A stretch of 55,953 bases of DNA from Caldifarciminota bacterium (GCA_016934635.1 JAFGSK010000062.1:1-55953); one strand, 5' to 3'. Shown: positions 35,531 through 45,828, numbered from the stretch's first letter. Notes: generated by a model not told the origin, from the letters alone. Translations and numbers: made by a program.

Positions 35531-35891
35531 CCTTGAATTCCCCGGTCGCAATCATTATGAGGTCGATCAGCCACCAGATACCGCATCCACCTGCGGTAAA
35601 AAGCATGAGAATCCCGGTTCCAACCTTTCCGGTATAAAATCGATGAACCCCGAGCCCACCTACGAAAATACATAATAAAAGTGTCGTAAGCCACTCTTTA
35701 TTGCTTGAATAGGGCGTCGGTGTAGTCTTGCCTGTGAGGCTTACCCCGCATTTCAAGCATACGTCTTGTTCGGGTTTAGTCTGCGCGCCGCAGTTATAAC
35801 AGTATTGATTTCCTCCAGGGACTTTAACACCGCAGTGTACACAATAGGCAGCATTGGACTCCAGTTTCTTTCCACATTGTCTACAGTACAT
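35499..35891 (-). CDS. Zinc-ribbon plus TM2-domain membrane protein
   Basis: The 130-residue protein has an N-terminal double zinc ribbon (CRQCGKKL, CVHCG, CYNCGAQ, CLKCG) and a C-terminal TM2 domain: LLCIFVGGLGVHRFYTGKVGTGILMLFTAGGCGIWWLIDLIMI. TM2 proteins are two-helix membrane proteins of unclear role. AAGGAGG precedes the ATG. Overlaps the DUF2752 gene at its 3' end. Confidence 0.88.
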   Translation of the reverse strand: MYCRQCGKKLESNAAYCVHCGVKVPGGNQYCYNCGAQTKPEQDVCLKCGVSLTGKTTPTPYSSNKEWLTTLLLCIFVGGLGVHRFYTGKVGTGILMLFTAGGCGIWWLIDLIMIATGEFKDDQGRPLRKD

Positions 35892-35910
35892 ACTTCCTCC
35901 TTAAGTTTTC

Positions 35911-35938
35911 ATTCTATTTATGGTTAAGACGTTGTCAA
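35911..35938 (-). promoter_or_regulatory. Promoter of the TM2-DUF2752 pair
   Basis: TTGACA (35938-35933), 16 bp, TAGAAT (35916-35911) on the minus strand, with a normal leader and AAGGAGG. Confidence 0.65.
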
Positions 35939-36059
35939 GGGATTAAAGTTGCGTTCTCAAGTGTCGCCTTTGTTGAAGTTAATTTGACTGAATTCAGATA
36001 TTACTTTAAGGATATTTGTATGGCTTGAAAAAAGTTCTGAGGAGGTACTGAGGAAGGCT

Positions 36060-37064
36060 CTAAAAGATGAGCATGGCGTCGCCGTAAGACAAAAATCTGT
36101 AATTACGTTCTAGGGCCTGGGTGTAGGCCTTGAATACGAGTTCCTTGCCACCAAAGGCTGTAGTTAAAAGAAGTGGTGTTGAGGCCGGTTGATGAAAGTT
36201 GGTTAGCAGTGCATGGATTCTCTTAAACTTATGGCCAGGGTATATAAAGAGATCGGTTGAGGCAGACCCGGCAGGTATAAGGCCTGGTTCCGAGAAAGAT
36301 TCCAATGTGCGGGTAACGGTCGTGCCGACCGCGATGACCCTTTGAGCGTTGTTGATTTTATCTGCGGCATCGAGAGTTATGGTGTAATTCTCCTCTGCCA
36401 TATCGTGGTCTTCAACATCGTCGGTCTTGATAGGTCGAAAAGTTCCTTCACCCACATCCAGTTGAATACAGGCAACTTCCACGCCTTTATTTTGAAGTCG
36501 GTCTAGCAATCCTTTCGTAAAATGAAGCCCTGCCGTTGGTGCGGCAATCGAAAAACCCTCCCGAGCAAAGACTGTTTGGTAAGTTTCAAGGTCTTTATTT
36601 TCAGGTACTCGATGAATATAAGCCGGAAGCGGGGCTAGACCCAATCTGGCAAAAAGCATCTTCTCATCTTCCAATAATATTAACTCGATCCTTCCCTTAT
36701 TTTTAGCCTTTATTTCCACAACCGCCTCCTCCCTTTCGTCGAATAGCCTCTCCCCTATTCGGATTCTTTTTGCCGGTCTGGCTAGGGCGACCCAGGTTCG
36801 ATCAGAGACTTTTCCAGTAAATAACAACTCGATTACTCCGCTCGAAGCCCGTCTTAGGCGAAACCTTACCGGCTGAACCCTGCTTTCGTTCAATACCAGA
36901 CAATCTCCCGGGATCAGGTAATCAACAATATCGCTGAATTTACGATGCTCTATCTTGCCTGTATCCCGATGCAGAACGATCAAGAGACACCCATCACGCG
37001 GCTCTTTGGGATAAAGCGCTATCCTTTCAGGAGGCAGCTCATAGACGAACTCATCTTTACGCAT
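36060..37064 (-). CDS. queA: S-adenosylmethionine:tRNA ribosyltransferase-isomerase
   Basis: Transfers the ribosyl group of SAM to preQ1 in tRNA, giving epoxyqueuosine; it acts after Tgt. The 334-residue protein shows ELPPERIALYPKEPRDGCLL, LVLNESRVQPVRFRL, TVFAREGFSIAAPTAGLHFTKGLL and LLTNFHQPASTPLLLTTAFGG, all diagnostic. The ATG is six nucleotides after the -10 box with no ribosome-binding site. Monocistronic. Confidence 0.96.
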   Translation of the reverse strand: MRKDEFVYELPPERIALYPKEPRDGCLLIVLHRDTGKIEHRKFSDIVDYLIPGDCLVLNESRVQPVRFRLRRASSGVIELLFTGKVSDRTWVALARPAKRIRIGERLFDEREEAVVEIKAKNKGRIELILLEDEKMLFARLGLAPLPAYIHRVPENKDLETYQTVFAREGFSIAAPTAGLHFTKGLLDRLQNKGVEVACIQLDVGEGTFRPIKTDDVEDHDMAEENYTITLDAADKINNAQRVIAVGTTVTRTLESFSEPGLIPAGSASTDLFIYPGHKFKRIHALLTNFHQPASTPLLLTTAFGGKELVFKAYTQALERNYRFLSYGDAMLIF

Positions 37065-37070
37065 TTGGGG

Positions 37071-37098
37071 ATATTAAACGAGCGAGGTCTCAAGTCAA
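37071..37098 (-). promoter_or_regulatory. Promoter of queA, leaderless
   Basis: TTGACT (37098-37093), 16 bp, TAATAT (37076-37071) on the minus strand, then six nucleotides to the ATG at 37064. Confidence 0.65.
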
Positions 37099-37186
37099 GA
37101 CCTGTCTTCCTATTATTTCGGTATGCCTTTACAATGACTTCCGTTTCCGCGGTGATCAGCGAGCGATCAGCGGATAGCGTTTCGTC

Positions 37187-37214
37187 TTGGCGCATCTGTT
37201 TACCGAACTATAAT
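37187..37214 (+). promoter_or_regulatory. Promoter of the first small lipoprotein gene (duplicated element)
   Basis: TTGGCG (37187-37192), 16 bp, TATAAT (37209-37214). The spacer and -10 part (37195-37217) is almost identical to that of the promoter at 38363-38385. AAGGAG precedes the ATG at 37231. Confidence 0.65.
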
Positions 37215-37230
37215 AATTAAGGAGTATGAT

Positions 37231-37557
37231 ATGAAATGTCTTTTGTTTATCATCCTGGGGATACTTAATGTGGGATGTGTCCGAACCGTCAAACCGTTGC
37301 CTGAATCCGAGATTGATACTCTCATATATCCTATTCGTATCGGAGATGACGATGACATCATAAGGATTTATGTTTGGCCGGATTCCATTGAGGAGCGAAG
37401 AGAAAAAGAGCTCGATTCCATAATCCAATATCACAACGAGCAAAAAAGGCTACTCGAAAGACAACTTGATTCCATTTATGAGTACCGTAAATGGAATCCC
37501 GACAATATACCTCTTGAAAAAATCCTTAAACAATTGGCATGGCGTAAGTTAGCTTAA
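37231..37557 (+). CDS. Small putative lipoprotein
   Basis: The 108-residue protein begins MKCLLFIILGILNVGC, a hydrophobic start ending in a cysteine, as in lipoprotein signals, though the -3 residue is unusual. The mature part is charged and helical (EERREKELDSIIQYHNEQKRLLERQLDSIYEYRKW), probably a short coiled coil. AAGGAG is well spaced before the ATG. Family not recognised. Confidence 0.65.
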   Translation: MKCLLFIILGILNVGCVRTVKPLPESEIDTLIYPIRIGDDDDIIRIYVWPDSIEERREKELDSIIQYHNEQKRLLERQLDSIYEYRKWNPDNIPLEKILKQLAWRKLA

Positions 37558-37677
37558 TTAATCTATAATTTCAAGCGTTCTCAAAAACGCAGTCTATGGG
37601 GATGAGTATTCTTGTAGAGACGTTTTTCCCCTCGTCACACACATATTCTCTCTAATATAATCATGCAGGAGGATATA

Positions 37678-38226
37678 ATGGATATTTTCAAGGAAGTTAT
37701 TAGGTTTGTTCTCGCCGGAACGCTCATTGGTGTAGTAACGATAGGCTTTATTGCTTTGTCCGCATTTTTGGGAACATGGCTTTTCAAGAGGGGCAAAGAG
37801 CACAAAATCCCTGCGTGGAGTAAGCTTCTTAAGATAAAAGCTTGGTTTATTTCCATCTTCGGCTTAGTTTGGGCAGTATTGATGATGTCCTTTTCTATCG
37901 GTATCTGGATTTCAAACGCCGGAATTACATACTCATATACAGCGAAGGTCGGTGTCGTTCAACCGGTTGTCCCGACACAGGAGGAAGAAATGTTCAGAGG
38001 AATTCCTGTCTCAGTATTGAGGAACCCGGTGTCGATGTACCAGTCCTTTCAGAGATTGAAACAGGCGGCGGCAACCGGCGGGGAACAGGAGGCGCAGTGG
38101 TTAAGGAACTTCGAGAAAACGAAAGTCCTCTTTATGGAAAAAAACATGAGCGTCAAGGAATGCAGGGCGTTCATGGATGTATGGAATTACCTGGAAACAC
38201 AGGCAGAAACAGCGCTTGTAAAGTAG
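37678..38226 (+). CDS. Uncharacterised membrane protein with cytoplasmic or periplasmic tail
   Basis: 182 residues from the ATG at 37678, chosen over the in-frame ATG at 37663 because AGGAGG (37667-37672) lies between them. Two helices (about 9-38 and 56-80) are followed by a soluble tail with QRLKQAAATGGEQEAQWLRNFEKTKVLF. A TATAAT at 37656-37661 with a poor -35 may give it its own promoter. Family not recognised. Confidence 0.65.
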   Translation: MDIFKEVIRFVLAGTLIGVVTIGFIALSAFLGTWLFKRGKEHKIPAWSKLLKIKAWFISIFGLVWAVLMMSFSIGIWISNAGITYSYTAKVGVVQPVVPTQEEEMFRGIPVSVLRNPVSMYQSFQRLKQAAATGGEQEAQWLRNFEKTKVLFMEKNMSVKECRAFMDVWNYLETQAETALVK

Positions 38227-38354
38227 TAACGTTATAGGGAAGTACCTAACGGGTAATCGCAAAAGCCTTTGACTCCGTATACACAGATTGCACGAAGTTA
38301 AGCCTCGGCGTTAATCTCCCAATCTTTGAATCTTCAATCTTAGAATCCCTCGCC

Positions 38355-38382
38355 TTGACACGTCTGTTTACCGTACTATAAT
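38355..38382 (+). promoter_or_regulatory. Consensus promoter of the second lipoprotein gene (duplicated element)
   Basis: TTGACA (38355-38360), 16 bp, TATAAT (38377-38382), both perfect. It shares 22 of 23 bases, including the spacer, with the promoter at 37195-37217. Confidence 0.8.
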
Positions 38383-38456
38383 AATACAGATGAGAAGGTA
38401 AGGCTCAGGCGTCTTTAACATTGGTAGTGATTCCCATAAAACTCAAGGAGGCGATT

Positions 38457-39212
38457 ATGAAACGCCTTATTCTAACAATGTGTACACTGGTTTTTCTGGG
38501 ATGTTCTTACTCCTTCAAACGGACCTCTGAAGAAGTATGTACTAAATCCGGATTCGATCCCAACGAAGAAGTCGTCGTTAAAACCCCATTGGTTGTGATT
38601 CGAGATATATGGCTTGCGCCGGAATACGGCGCCACTAATTACTTGACTATAGGAATCCATTATACGGGTAATGGACGTATTATTCTTTATTGTGAACGAG
38701 AGGATAGTGACGGACAACTTAGAGGCTGGACTCATAAATACGATGTGAATGGAGAGGGTTTTTACTACACGGTTCTTCAAGGCCCTGCAGACAGTTTGAA
38801 GGGACGGTTCAACGTAACTGTATACGATGCTGATGCCTCGGATCTAAAGGTTCTTGGTCGTTCCTGTTCAATCGATCTTGGAGATACCGTATACAGTCGC
38901 ATTTTAGCCGAAATAAGAGATGATCCCGAGTTTGACCTTGACTATAAGTTTGATCTTAGTTCTAATATTAGAACTTCGACTATAGACTTTACTCGTTATA
39001 ATCGATGTAACTTCATTCCATATAACTCTGTGTATGATACAACATCAGCTGACGTTCTTCTCTTCCCTGATACCCTACTCAACTTTCAATGGGACACCAC
39101 GCTTTTCAAGGAAGATACTAATTCTACATCCTTGAGACGAAAAAAACCTTCTGGTTGGCCCCTGCCGTTCTGTTATCTCTGTTTTCAAAACCAGGAGAGA
39201 AACACTGAATGA
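38457..39212 (+). CDS. Putative lipoprotein of unknown function
   Basis: About 251 residues from the ATG at 38457, which follows AAGGAGG; the longer frame from 38421 lacks such a site. MKRLILTMCTLVFLGC is a probable lipoprotein signal. The mature part is mostly beta (VVIRDIWLAPEYGATNYLTIGIHYTGNGRIILYCE, FYYTVLQGPADSLKGRFNVTVYDAD), perhaps a C2- or Ig-like sandwich. No family recognised. Its promoter is a near copy of that of the lipoprotein gene at 37231. Confidence 0.65.
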   Translation: MKRLILTMCTLVFLGCSYSFKRTSEEVCTKSGFDPNEEVVVKTPLVVIRDIWLAPEYGATNYLTIGIHYTGNGRIILYCEREDSDGQLRGWTHKYDVNGEGFYYTVLQGPADSLKGRFNVTVYDADASDLKVLGRSCSIDLGDTVYSRILAEIRDDPEFDLDYKFDLSSNIRTSTIDFTRYNRCNFIPYNSVYDTTSADVLLFPDTLLNFQWDTTLFKEDTNSTSLRRKKPSGWPLPFCYLCFQNQERNTE

Positions 39213-39223
39213 ATTTTTTCCTC

Positions 39224-39251
39224 TTGACAATTGCTACTTGTGTGGTAAGCT
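39224..39251 (+). promoter_or_regulatory. Possible promoter of the ATPase-Toprim pair
   Basis: TTGACA (39224-39229) with a weak TAAGCT (39246-39251) at the usual 16-bp distance; a TAAAAT lies at 39255-39260. GGAG precedes the ATG at 39278. Confidence 0.45.
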
Positions 39252-39277
39252 TGTTAAAATGAATACGGAGCCGTGAT

Positions 39278-40528
39278 ATGATTGCTGTTGTCGAAGCCCT
39301 CAACTATAGATGTTTGCGTTATGTTCCTCAAGAGCTGGAACCGTTCCAGATACTTGTAGGTCCAAATGCAAGCGGAAAGTCAACTTTTCTGGATGTTATA
39401 GGACTTATGGGAGATTTTTTGCGTGAGGGTGTCGTTGATGCAGTCCGCAAGCGTTCAAGGGATTTCAAACCTTTGGTATGGATGCAGCAAGGAAATTCCT
39501 TCGAGCTTGCTGTAGAATTTAAGATTCCAGAAAAATTGCCTCGTCGTTCAGACTCTTATCAAGCAGTCCGTTACGAATTAAAACTGGGATTGAATGGTAA
39601 AAAAGAACTTGCAATCCTAGGGGAAAATTTATGGCTTGGCCCCAAGAAATTTCCCTCAAAATCGCCTAAGAAACAAAAAAATCTATTCCCATTACCACCG
39701 GAACCTAAACTAGAAATTGTAGTTCCTGAAGGTAAACATACTTCCCAAGACTGGAGAAAAATAGTTAGCAAGAATCCCAGCTCAGGTAATGACTATTTTA
39801 AATCGGAGACGACTGGTTGGAATAATCTCTTTCGTCTCGGTCCCGGAAAATCCGCTCTTGCTAATCTACCTGAGGATGAAGAGCGTTTCCCCGTAGCAAC
39901 TTGGTTAAAACGATCTCTGATGGAAGGCGTGCAAATATTAGTTTTGAATAGTGAAGCGATGCGGAAACCTTCTCCACCCGGTACGCCTAAAGAATTCCAA
40001 CCTGACGGTTCTAGTCTGCCATGGGTTATACAAGAATTAGAACGAAGGAATTTCGAAAGATGGTTGGAACATATCCGCATAGCTATTCCTGATCTTGATA
40101 CAATAGAAACCTTTGAACGACCCGAGGATAGACATCTGTATCTAATTCTCGTCTATAAATCAGGGTTAAAAGTCCCTTCATGGCTCGTTTCTGACGGTAC
40201 ATTGCGTATGCTTGCTCTAACTCTACTCCCCTATCTGGATCAGGAAGGTCGAATTTATCTCATTGAAGAACCTGAGAACGGAATCCACCCTACGGCAGTA
40301 GAGCTTGTATTTCAGTCTCTTTCTTCGGTATACAAATCTCAAGTTCTTTGTGCCAGCCACTCACCTGTTTTTCTGAGCCTTGCGGAACCAAAGCAGCTTC
40401 TTTGTTTTGCACAGGACGAAAAAGGAGCCACCGCAATCGTCAGCGGCTCACAGCATCCCCGACTTAAACAGTGGCGAAAAGGAACAGATTTAGGGAAACT
40501 TCTCGCCTCAGGGGTTTTAAGCACTTGA
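39278..40528 (+). CDS. AAA/ABC-type ATPase (AAA_21-like), probable defence ATPase
   Basis: The 416-residue ATPase has Walker A GPNASGKST near residue 29, a signature-like SDGTLRMLALTLLPYL, Walker B IYLIEEPENGIHP and an H-loop CASHSPVFLS, as in SMC/OLD-like AAA_21 ATPases. A less conserved insertion lies between the two halves (about 90-250). The gene partly overlaps and is probably coupled to a Toprim-like protein gene. Such pairs (OLD-like, PARIS-like and related) often serve phage defence; that role is inferred from arrangement, not shown. Confidence 0.8.
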   Translation: MIAVVEALNYRCLRYVPQELEPFQILVGPNASGKSTFLDVIGLMGDFLREGVVDAVRKRSRDFKPLVWMQQGNSFELAVEFKIPEKLPRRSDSYQAVRYELKLGLNGKKELAILGENLWLGPKKFPSKSPKKQKNLFPLPPEPKLEIVVPEGKHTSQDWRKIVSKNPSSGNDYFKSETTGWNNLFRLGPGKSALANLPEDEERFPVATWLKRSLMEGVQILVLNSEAMRKPSPPGTPKEFQPDGSSLPWVIQELERRNFERWLEHIRIAIPDLDTIETFERPEDRHLYLILVYKSGLKVPSWLVSDGTLRMLALTLLPYLDQEGRIYLIEEPENGIHPTAVELVFQSLSSVYKSQVLCASHSPVFLSLAEPKQLLCFAQDEKGATAIVSGSQHPRLKQWRKGTDLGKLLASGVLST

Positions 40529-41154
40529 GTTCCACATTATATGAATTCGATCTCGTCTTCCTTGCCGCGGATAGAAACCAGCAAGCAGGAATTGATACTC
40601 TTCTGCAACATCGGTTCCGGAACTTAGGCATTCGAAAGTTAAATTACAAACCCCTACTGAATCCATATCACGATTGTGCTACAAATCAACAAATTGTTGA
40701 AATCATGCGTCCGTTCATCTCTGATGCTCAATATGCCCTTGTAGTAATGGATCACGAAGGTTCAGGCCGCGAAGATAAAAGCTCCAGTGATATTGAAAAG
40801 GATATTAAGGGGGCACTTGAGAAAAATGGTTGGACGAAACGAGCAGAAGTTATTGTAGTAGAACCGGAACTTGAAATTTGGGTATGGGGTGATACAACTC
40901 GCGTTGATGAAGTCTTGGACTGGAAAGGACGTACACCGCGCCTTCGCGATTGGCTCCAAAATGAAAAATTATGGGGTAATTCTGAGCTTAAACCATCCCG
41001 ACCAAAGGAAGCATTAGAAAAAGCCTTAAAAGAGGTTCGATTACCACGATCCTCTGCTATTTACAAAAATCTTGCAGAAAAAGTTGGATTTGAGAGGTGT
41101 ACTGATTCATCATTCACAAGATTAAAAACCATATTGAAAAACTGGTTTTCTTAA
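40525..41154 (+). CDS. Toprim/DUF4276-like partner of the ATPase
   Basis: About 209 residues from a TTG at 40525 that overlaps the TGA of the ATPase; the frame extends further but would lie inside it. The sequence has FLAADRNQQAGIDTLL, a DxE-type motif in ALVVMDHEGSG, and EPELEIWVWGD, reminiscent of Toprim-related DUF4276 proteins paired with ATPases. It could be a nuclease or effector. Family-level identification is tentative. Its stop overlaps the stop of the convergent pcm gene by 4 bp. Confidence 0.6.
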   Translation: MSSTLYEFDLVFLAADRNQQAGIDTLLQHRFRNLGIRKLNYKPLLNPYHDCATNQQIVEIMRPFISDAQYALVVMDHEGSGREDKSSSDIEKDIKGALEKNGWTKRAEVIVVEPELEIWVWGDTTRVDEVLDWKGRTPRLRDWLQNEKLWGNSELKPSRPKEALEKALKEVRLPRSSAIYKNLAEKVGFERCTDSSFTRLKTILKNWFS

Positions 41155-41867
41155 TCTTCCTCCACTAATCCTCTCATGGGCACGAAGAAACAGCCGCCCT
41201 CGTAGCGGGTAACGAGTCCAGTATCGGTTTTAGTGTATATGGTCAAGGTCTGAGCGTATCCTTGTGAGCCTACCGGAACAACCAGCCTACCCCCTACTTT
41301 GAGCTGCTCTATCAGGGGTTGAGGCAGCTTTTCAGGAGCGCAGGTGATGATTATTCCGTCGAAAGGGGCATTCTCAGGCCAGCCCAGGTAGCCGTCACCT
41401 GATTTAACGTGGATATTCTCGTAACCCATCGAGTCAAGACGCTCCTCGGCGCTTTTAGCAAGGCTGGGGATGTATTCTATCGTATAGATTTCAGCAGCCA
41501 ACTCGGCAAGGATTGCGGCCTGGTAGCCTGAGCCTGTACCTACCTCGAGAACCTTCTCGTTTCCTTTCAGCTCGAGAAATTGGGTCATCAGGGCAACCAT
41601 GTAGGGTTGGGATATGGTTTGACAGTCGCCAATGGAAAGCGGAAAGTCTCCATAAGCGCTTGCCTTGCTGGAATCAGGCACAAAGGCATGACGCGGAACC
41701 TTGCCGAACGCATCGAGAACCCTTTTGTCGGTAATATCCCTTGACGCAAGCTGCAGGGAAACCATCCGCTTGCGTTCTGCCTCGTAAGGGTCTTTCACGC
41801 ACCCCCCCATGACCCATAATGCGGTAAATAACACCGCAAAGCGAATAAAACTTTTAGGGAATAACAT
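41151..41867 (-). CDS. pcm: Protein-L-isoaspartate O-methyltransferase with lipoprotein-like signal
   Basis: Repairs isoaspartyl residues in aged proteins, using SAM. The methyltransferase core is clear: MVSLQLASRDITDKRVLDAFGKVPRHAFVP, SIGDCQTISQPYMVALMTQFLEL, the SAM loop VLEVGTGSGYQAAILAEL, then DGIIITCAPEKLP and GGRLVVPVG. Unusually, it starts with MLFPKSFIRFAVLFTALWVMGGC, which reads as an export signal ending in a lipoprotein-type cysteine, so the enzyme may be anchored outside the cytoplasm. It follows ligA by 31 bp with a GAGG site. Confidence 0.9.
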   Translation of the reverse strand: MLFPKSFIRFAVLFTALWVMGGCVKDPYEAERKRMVSLQLASRDITDKRVLDAFGKVPRHAFVPDSSKASAYGDFPLSIGDCQTISQPYMVALMTQFLELKGNEKVLEVGTGSGYQAAILAELAAEIYTIEYIPSLAKSAEERLDSMGYENIHVKSGDGYLGWPENAPFDGIIITCAPEKLPQPLIEQLKVGGRLVVPVGSQGYAQTLTIYTKTDTGLVTRYEGGCFFVPMRGLVEED

Positions 41868-41898
41868 TCTAACCTCTTAATATTTAGCAACTTATCCC

Positions 41899-43944
<2,046 letters not shown>

Positions 43945-44019
43945 GTCTTCAACTGTCAATCAACGACCGACCCAACAGATCGGTTCAATTACCTGAAGCT
44001 TTTGGTTCGAGGCTAGCGC

Positions 44020-44811
44020 CTAGCGGACCTTTTTTAATTTCTTGAATAGGGCTGTACCCAACTCCTCGTCACTCATTTCTCCGCTCATACTCTTAATTGT
44101 AATTTCGGTACAATGCTCCACAGGTATTGACCAAATTTCATCTTCATAGGCAAGAAGAAGATCATCCAGTTCCATGGAGATGTCGTGTGCTGAACCGCCA
44201 ACCATGGCAGAAGTATAACCTGCAAAGTAACCGAATTTCTCTTCGTCATCAAAGGAATTCCAGGTAGCATCGGTTCGAGAAGCCTTTACTAATTTCACCA
44301 TGACGTCATAGGCCGTACCTGCAGGATGTAAGGTAACCTGAACATCCTGAAATGGACTATCGTAGGTAATCATCTCTTCTAATCCCAATTGAGTATTGAA
44401 AACCTCAAGAATAATAGCACCCAGTTCTTCCTCGTCCTGAGTTTCCTGCATAACAGCTTCGGCTAGGTCTGTACAGAGTTCAAGGGAAAAAGCTAACACG
44501 TCGTTTTCAACTTCGATCTCCAGATTACTGAATTGTTTGGCGACATCCTTTGCCAAAGCTCCAACGGCACCAATACATACATTCATGAAGTAGAAATAGG
44601 CCTCTTCTTCAGAATCCCATTCATCTATGTCTTTGGTGAATTTGTTTAATGAAACCCTGACATTATTGTCCTCATCGATCGAGGCATCTACATCGTAAGG
44701 CCCGGCTTTTTCGATTGCCGCCTCAACCACTTCCTCCGTAAATCCCGTTTTACCGCATCCAATGAAGAAAAACACTAAAAGCAGAACAAAGGCAGTTATT
44801 GTTTTTTTCAC
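44020..44811 (-). CDS. Putative acidic lipoprotein with internal duplication
   Basis: The 263-residue protein starts with GTG and MKKTITAFVLLLVFFFIGC, a probable lipoprotein signal; GGAGG lies upstream. The acidic mature part seems to be a duplication: residues about 50-145 (DSEEEAYFYFMNVCIGAVGALAKDVAKQ ... LCTDLAEAVMQETQDEEELGAIILEVF) and about 165-260 (DDEEKFGYFAGYTSAMVGGSAHDISME ... HCTEITIKSMSGEMSDEELGTALFKKL) follow the same pattern. Family not recognised. Confidence 0.7.
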   Translation of the reverse strand: MKKTITAFVLLLVFFFIGCGKTGFTEEVVEAAIEKAGPYDVDASIDEDNNVRVSLNKFTKDIDEWDSEEEAYFYFMNVCIGAVGALAKDVAKQFSNLEIEVENDVLAFSLELCTDLAEAVMQETQDEEELGAIILEVFNTQLGLEEMITYDSPFQDVQVTLHPAGTAYDVMVKLVKASRTDATWNSFDDEEKFGYFAGYTSAMVGGSAHDISMELDDLLLAYEDEIWSIPVEHCTEITIKSMSGEMSDEELGTALFKKLKKVR

Positions 44812-44848
44812 CTTTAACCTCCGAGGTTGGGATGTTGATAGATAGACA

Positions 44849-44876
44849 AGCTTAATCGGAAAATGAGGGAAGTCAA
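44849..44876 (-). promoter_or_regulatory. Possible promoter of the acidic lipoprotein gene
   Basis: TTGACT (44876-44871), 16 bp, TAAGCT (44854-44849) on the minus strand. Its -35 box is only four bases from that of the divergent tRNA promoter. Confidence 0.4.
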
Positions 44877-44880
44877 GAGC

Positions 44881-44908
44881 TTGACACTAACCCGCTCAGG
44901 ATTAGAAT
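44881..44908 (+). promoter_or_regulatory. Promoter of tRNA-His
   Basis: TTGACA (44881-44886), 16 bp, TAGAAT (44903-44908). The tRNA begins 13 nt further on. Confidence 0.7.
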
Positions 44909-44921
44909 ACCAATTGACGAT

Positions 44922-44995
44922 GGTGGGTGTAGCTCAATTGGCAGAGCACTTGACTGTGGCTCAAGATGTTGGGGGTTCAAGTCCCCTCACCCACC
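44922..44995 (+). tRNA. tRNA-His (GTG anticodon)
   Basis: A complete cloverleaf is seen: acceptor GTGGGTG/CACCCAC, D arm GCTC/GAGC, anticodon stem CTTGA/TCAAG with loop CTGTGGC (GTG at 44956-44958), 5-nt variable region, and T arm GGGGG/CCCCT with loop TTCAAGT. G at 44922 is the extra G(-1) that marks tRNA-His, opposite the C at 44995. CCA is not encoded. Confidence 0.97.
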
Positions 44996-45043
44996 CCTTA
45001 TTAATGCTCCTTTCAGCCTAACGACGAAAAGTAAGCAGAGATT

Positions 45044-45817
45044 TCACGCTATCTTCAGCAACCATAATGAAAGTGCCATGATAACCATACCTATGATTAC
45101 CCCTATTATGGCAAGGTGATCGTATCCGTACGCTTTTGCGGCAGGCACCAATTCATCGATCGAGATAAAGACCATTATCCCACCTACGGCCGCTAGTACG
45201 GTTCCGATGAGCACGGACGAAAGGAAAGGCATTAGGAAAAGAGCCGCGATTCCTGCACCTACGGGTTCAGCAACCCCTGAAAGGAACGAAAACCAGAAGG
45301 CCTTTTTGCGTGAACCGGTGGCTGCATAGATAGGCGCTGATACGGCCAGGCCTTCGGGAATGTTGTGGATGGCTATGGCTACTGCAATGGCTATGCCTAA
45401 ATTGATGTTTTCTAATGCGCCGGCGAATGCGGCAAGCCCTTCGGGCAGGTTGTGTATTCCAATGCCTAAAGCAACCAGGAGTCCGGCTCTCTGAAGCTTG
45501 CTCTTATCTTGTTTACTACTGCCAGGCTGATGTTGTTCTGCCTTGTAGGAGTGAGGTATCAATACGTCTATCAGGAACATTAACCCCATTCCGCCGAAGA
45601 AGGCTGCAAGCCCCCAAAAGAAACCTATCTCCTCTATCCCTGTAGCCAGAAGCTCCACGAACGAAACCAGTATCATCACGCCTGCGGAGAAACCGAGTGT
45701 AAATGTCAGGAACCTTGGTCCGGGTTTGCGAACAAATATTCCAATCACACTCCCGATGGTAGTGGAAAGACCGGCTATCGCCGAAAGCGACAGCGCTACC
45801 AGAAGATTCTTATCCAT
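45044..45817 (-). CDS. ZIP family metal transporter (ZupT-like)
   Basis: The 257-residue membrane protein with eight helices resembles ZupT, which imports zinc and other divalent metals. The binding helices are clear: GIGIHNLPEGLAAFAGAL and AIAIHNIPEGLAVSAPIY, with SGVAEPVGAGIAALFL after them. A short histidine-containing loop (HSYKAEQHQPGSSK) lies between helices 3 and 4. Its mRNA leader would be only 4-5 nt, without a ribosome-binding site. Confidence 0.92.
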   Translation of the reverse strand: MDKNLLVALSLSAIAGLSTTIGSVIGIFVRKPGPRFLTFTLGFSAGVMILVSFVELLATGIEEIGFFWGLAAFFGGMGLMFLIDVLIPHSYKAEQHQPGSSKQDKSKLQRAGLLVALGIGIHNLPEGLAAFAGALENINLGIAIAVAIAIHNIPEGLAVSAPIYAATGSRKKAFWFSFLSGVAEPVGAGIAALFLMPFLSSVLIGTVLAAVGGIMVFISIDELVPAAKAYGYDHLAIIGVIIGMVIMALSLWLLKIA

Positions 45818-45828
45818 GAGTCTTGTGA

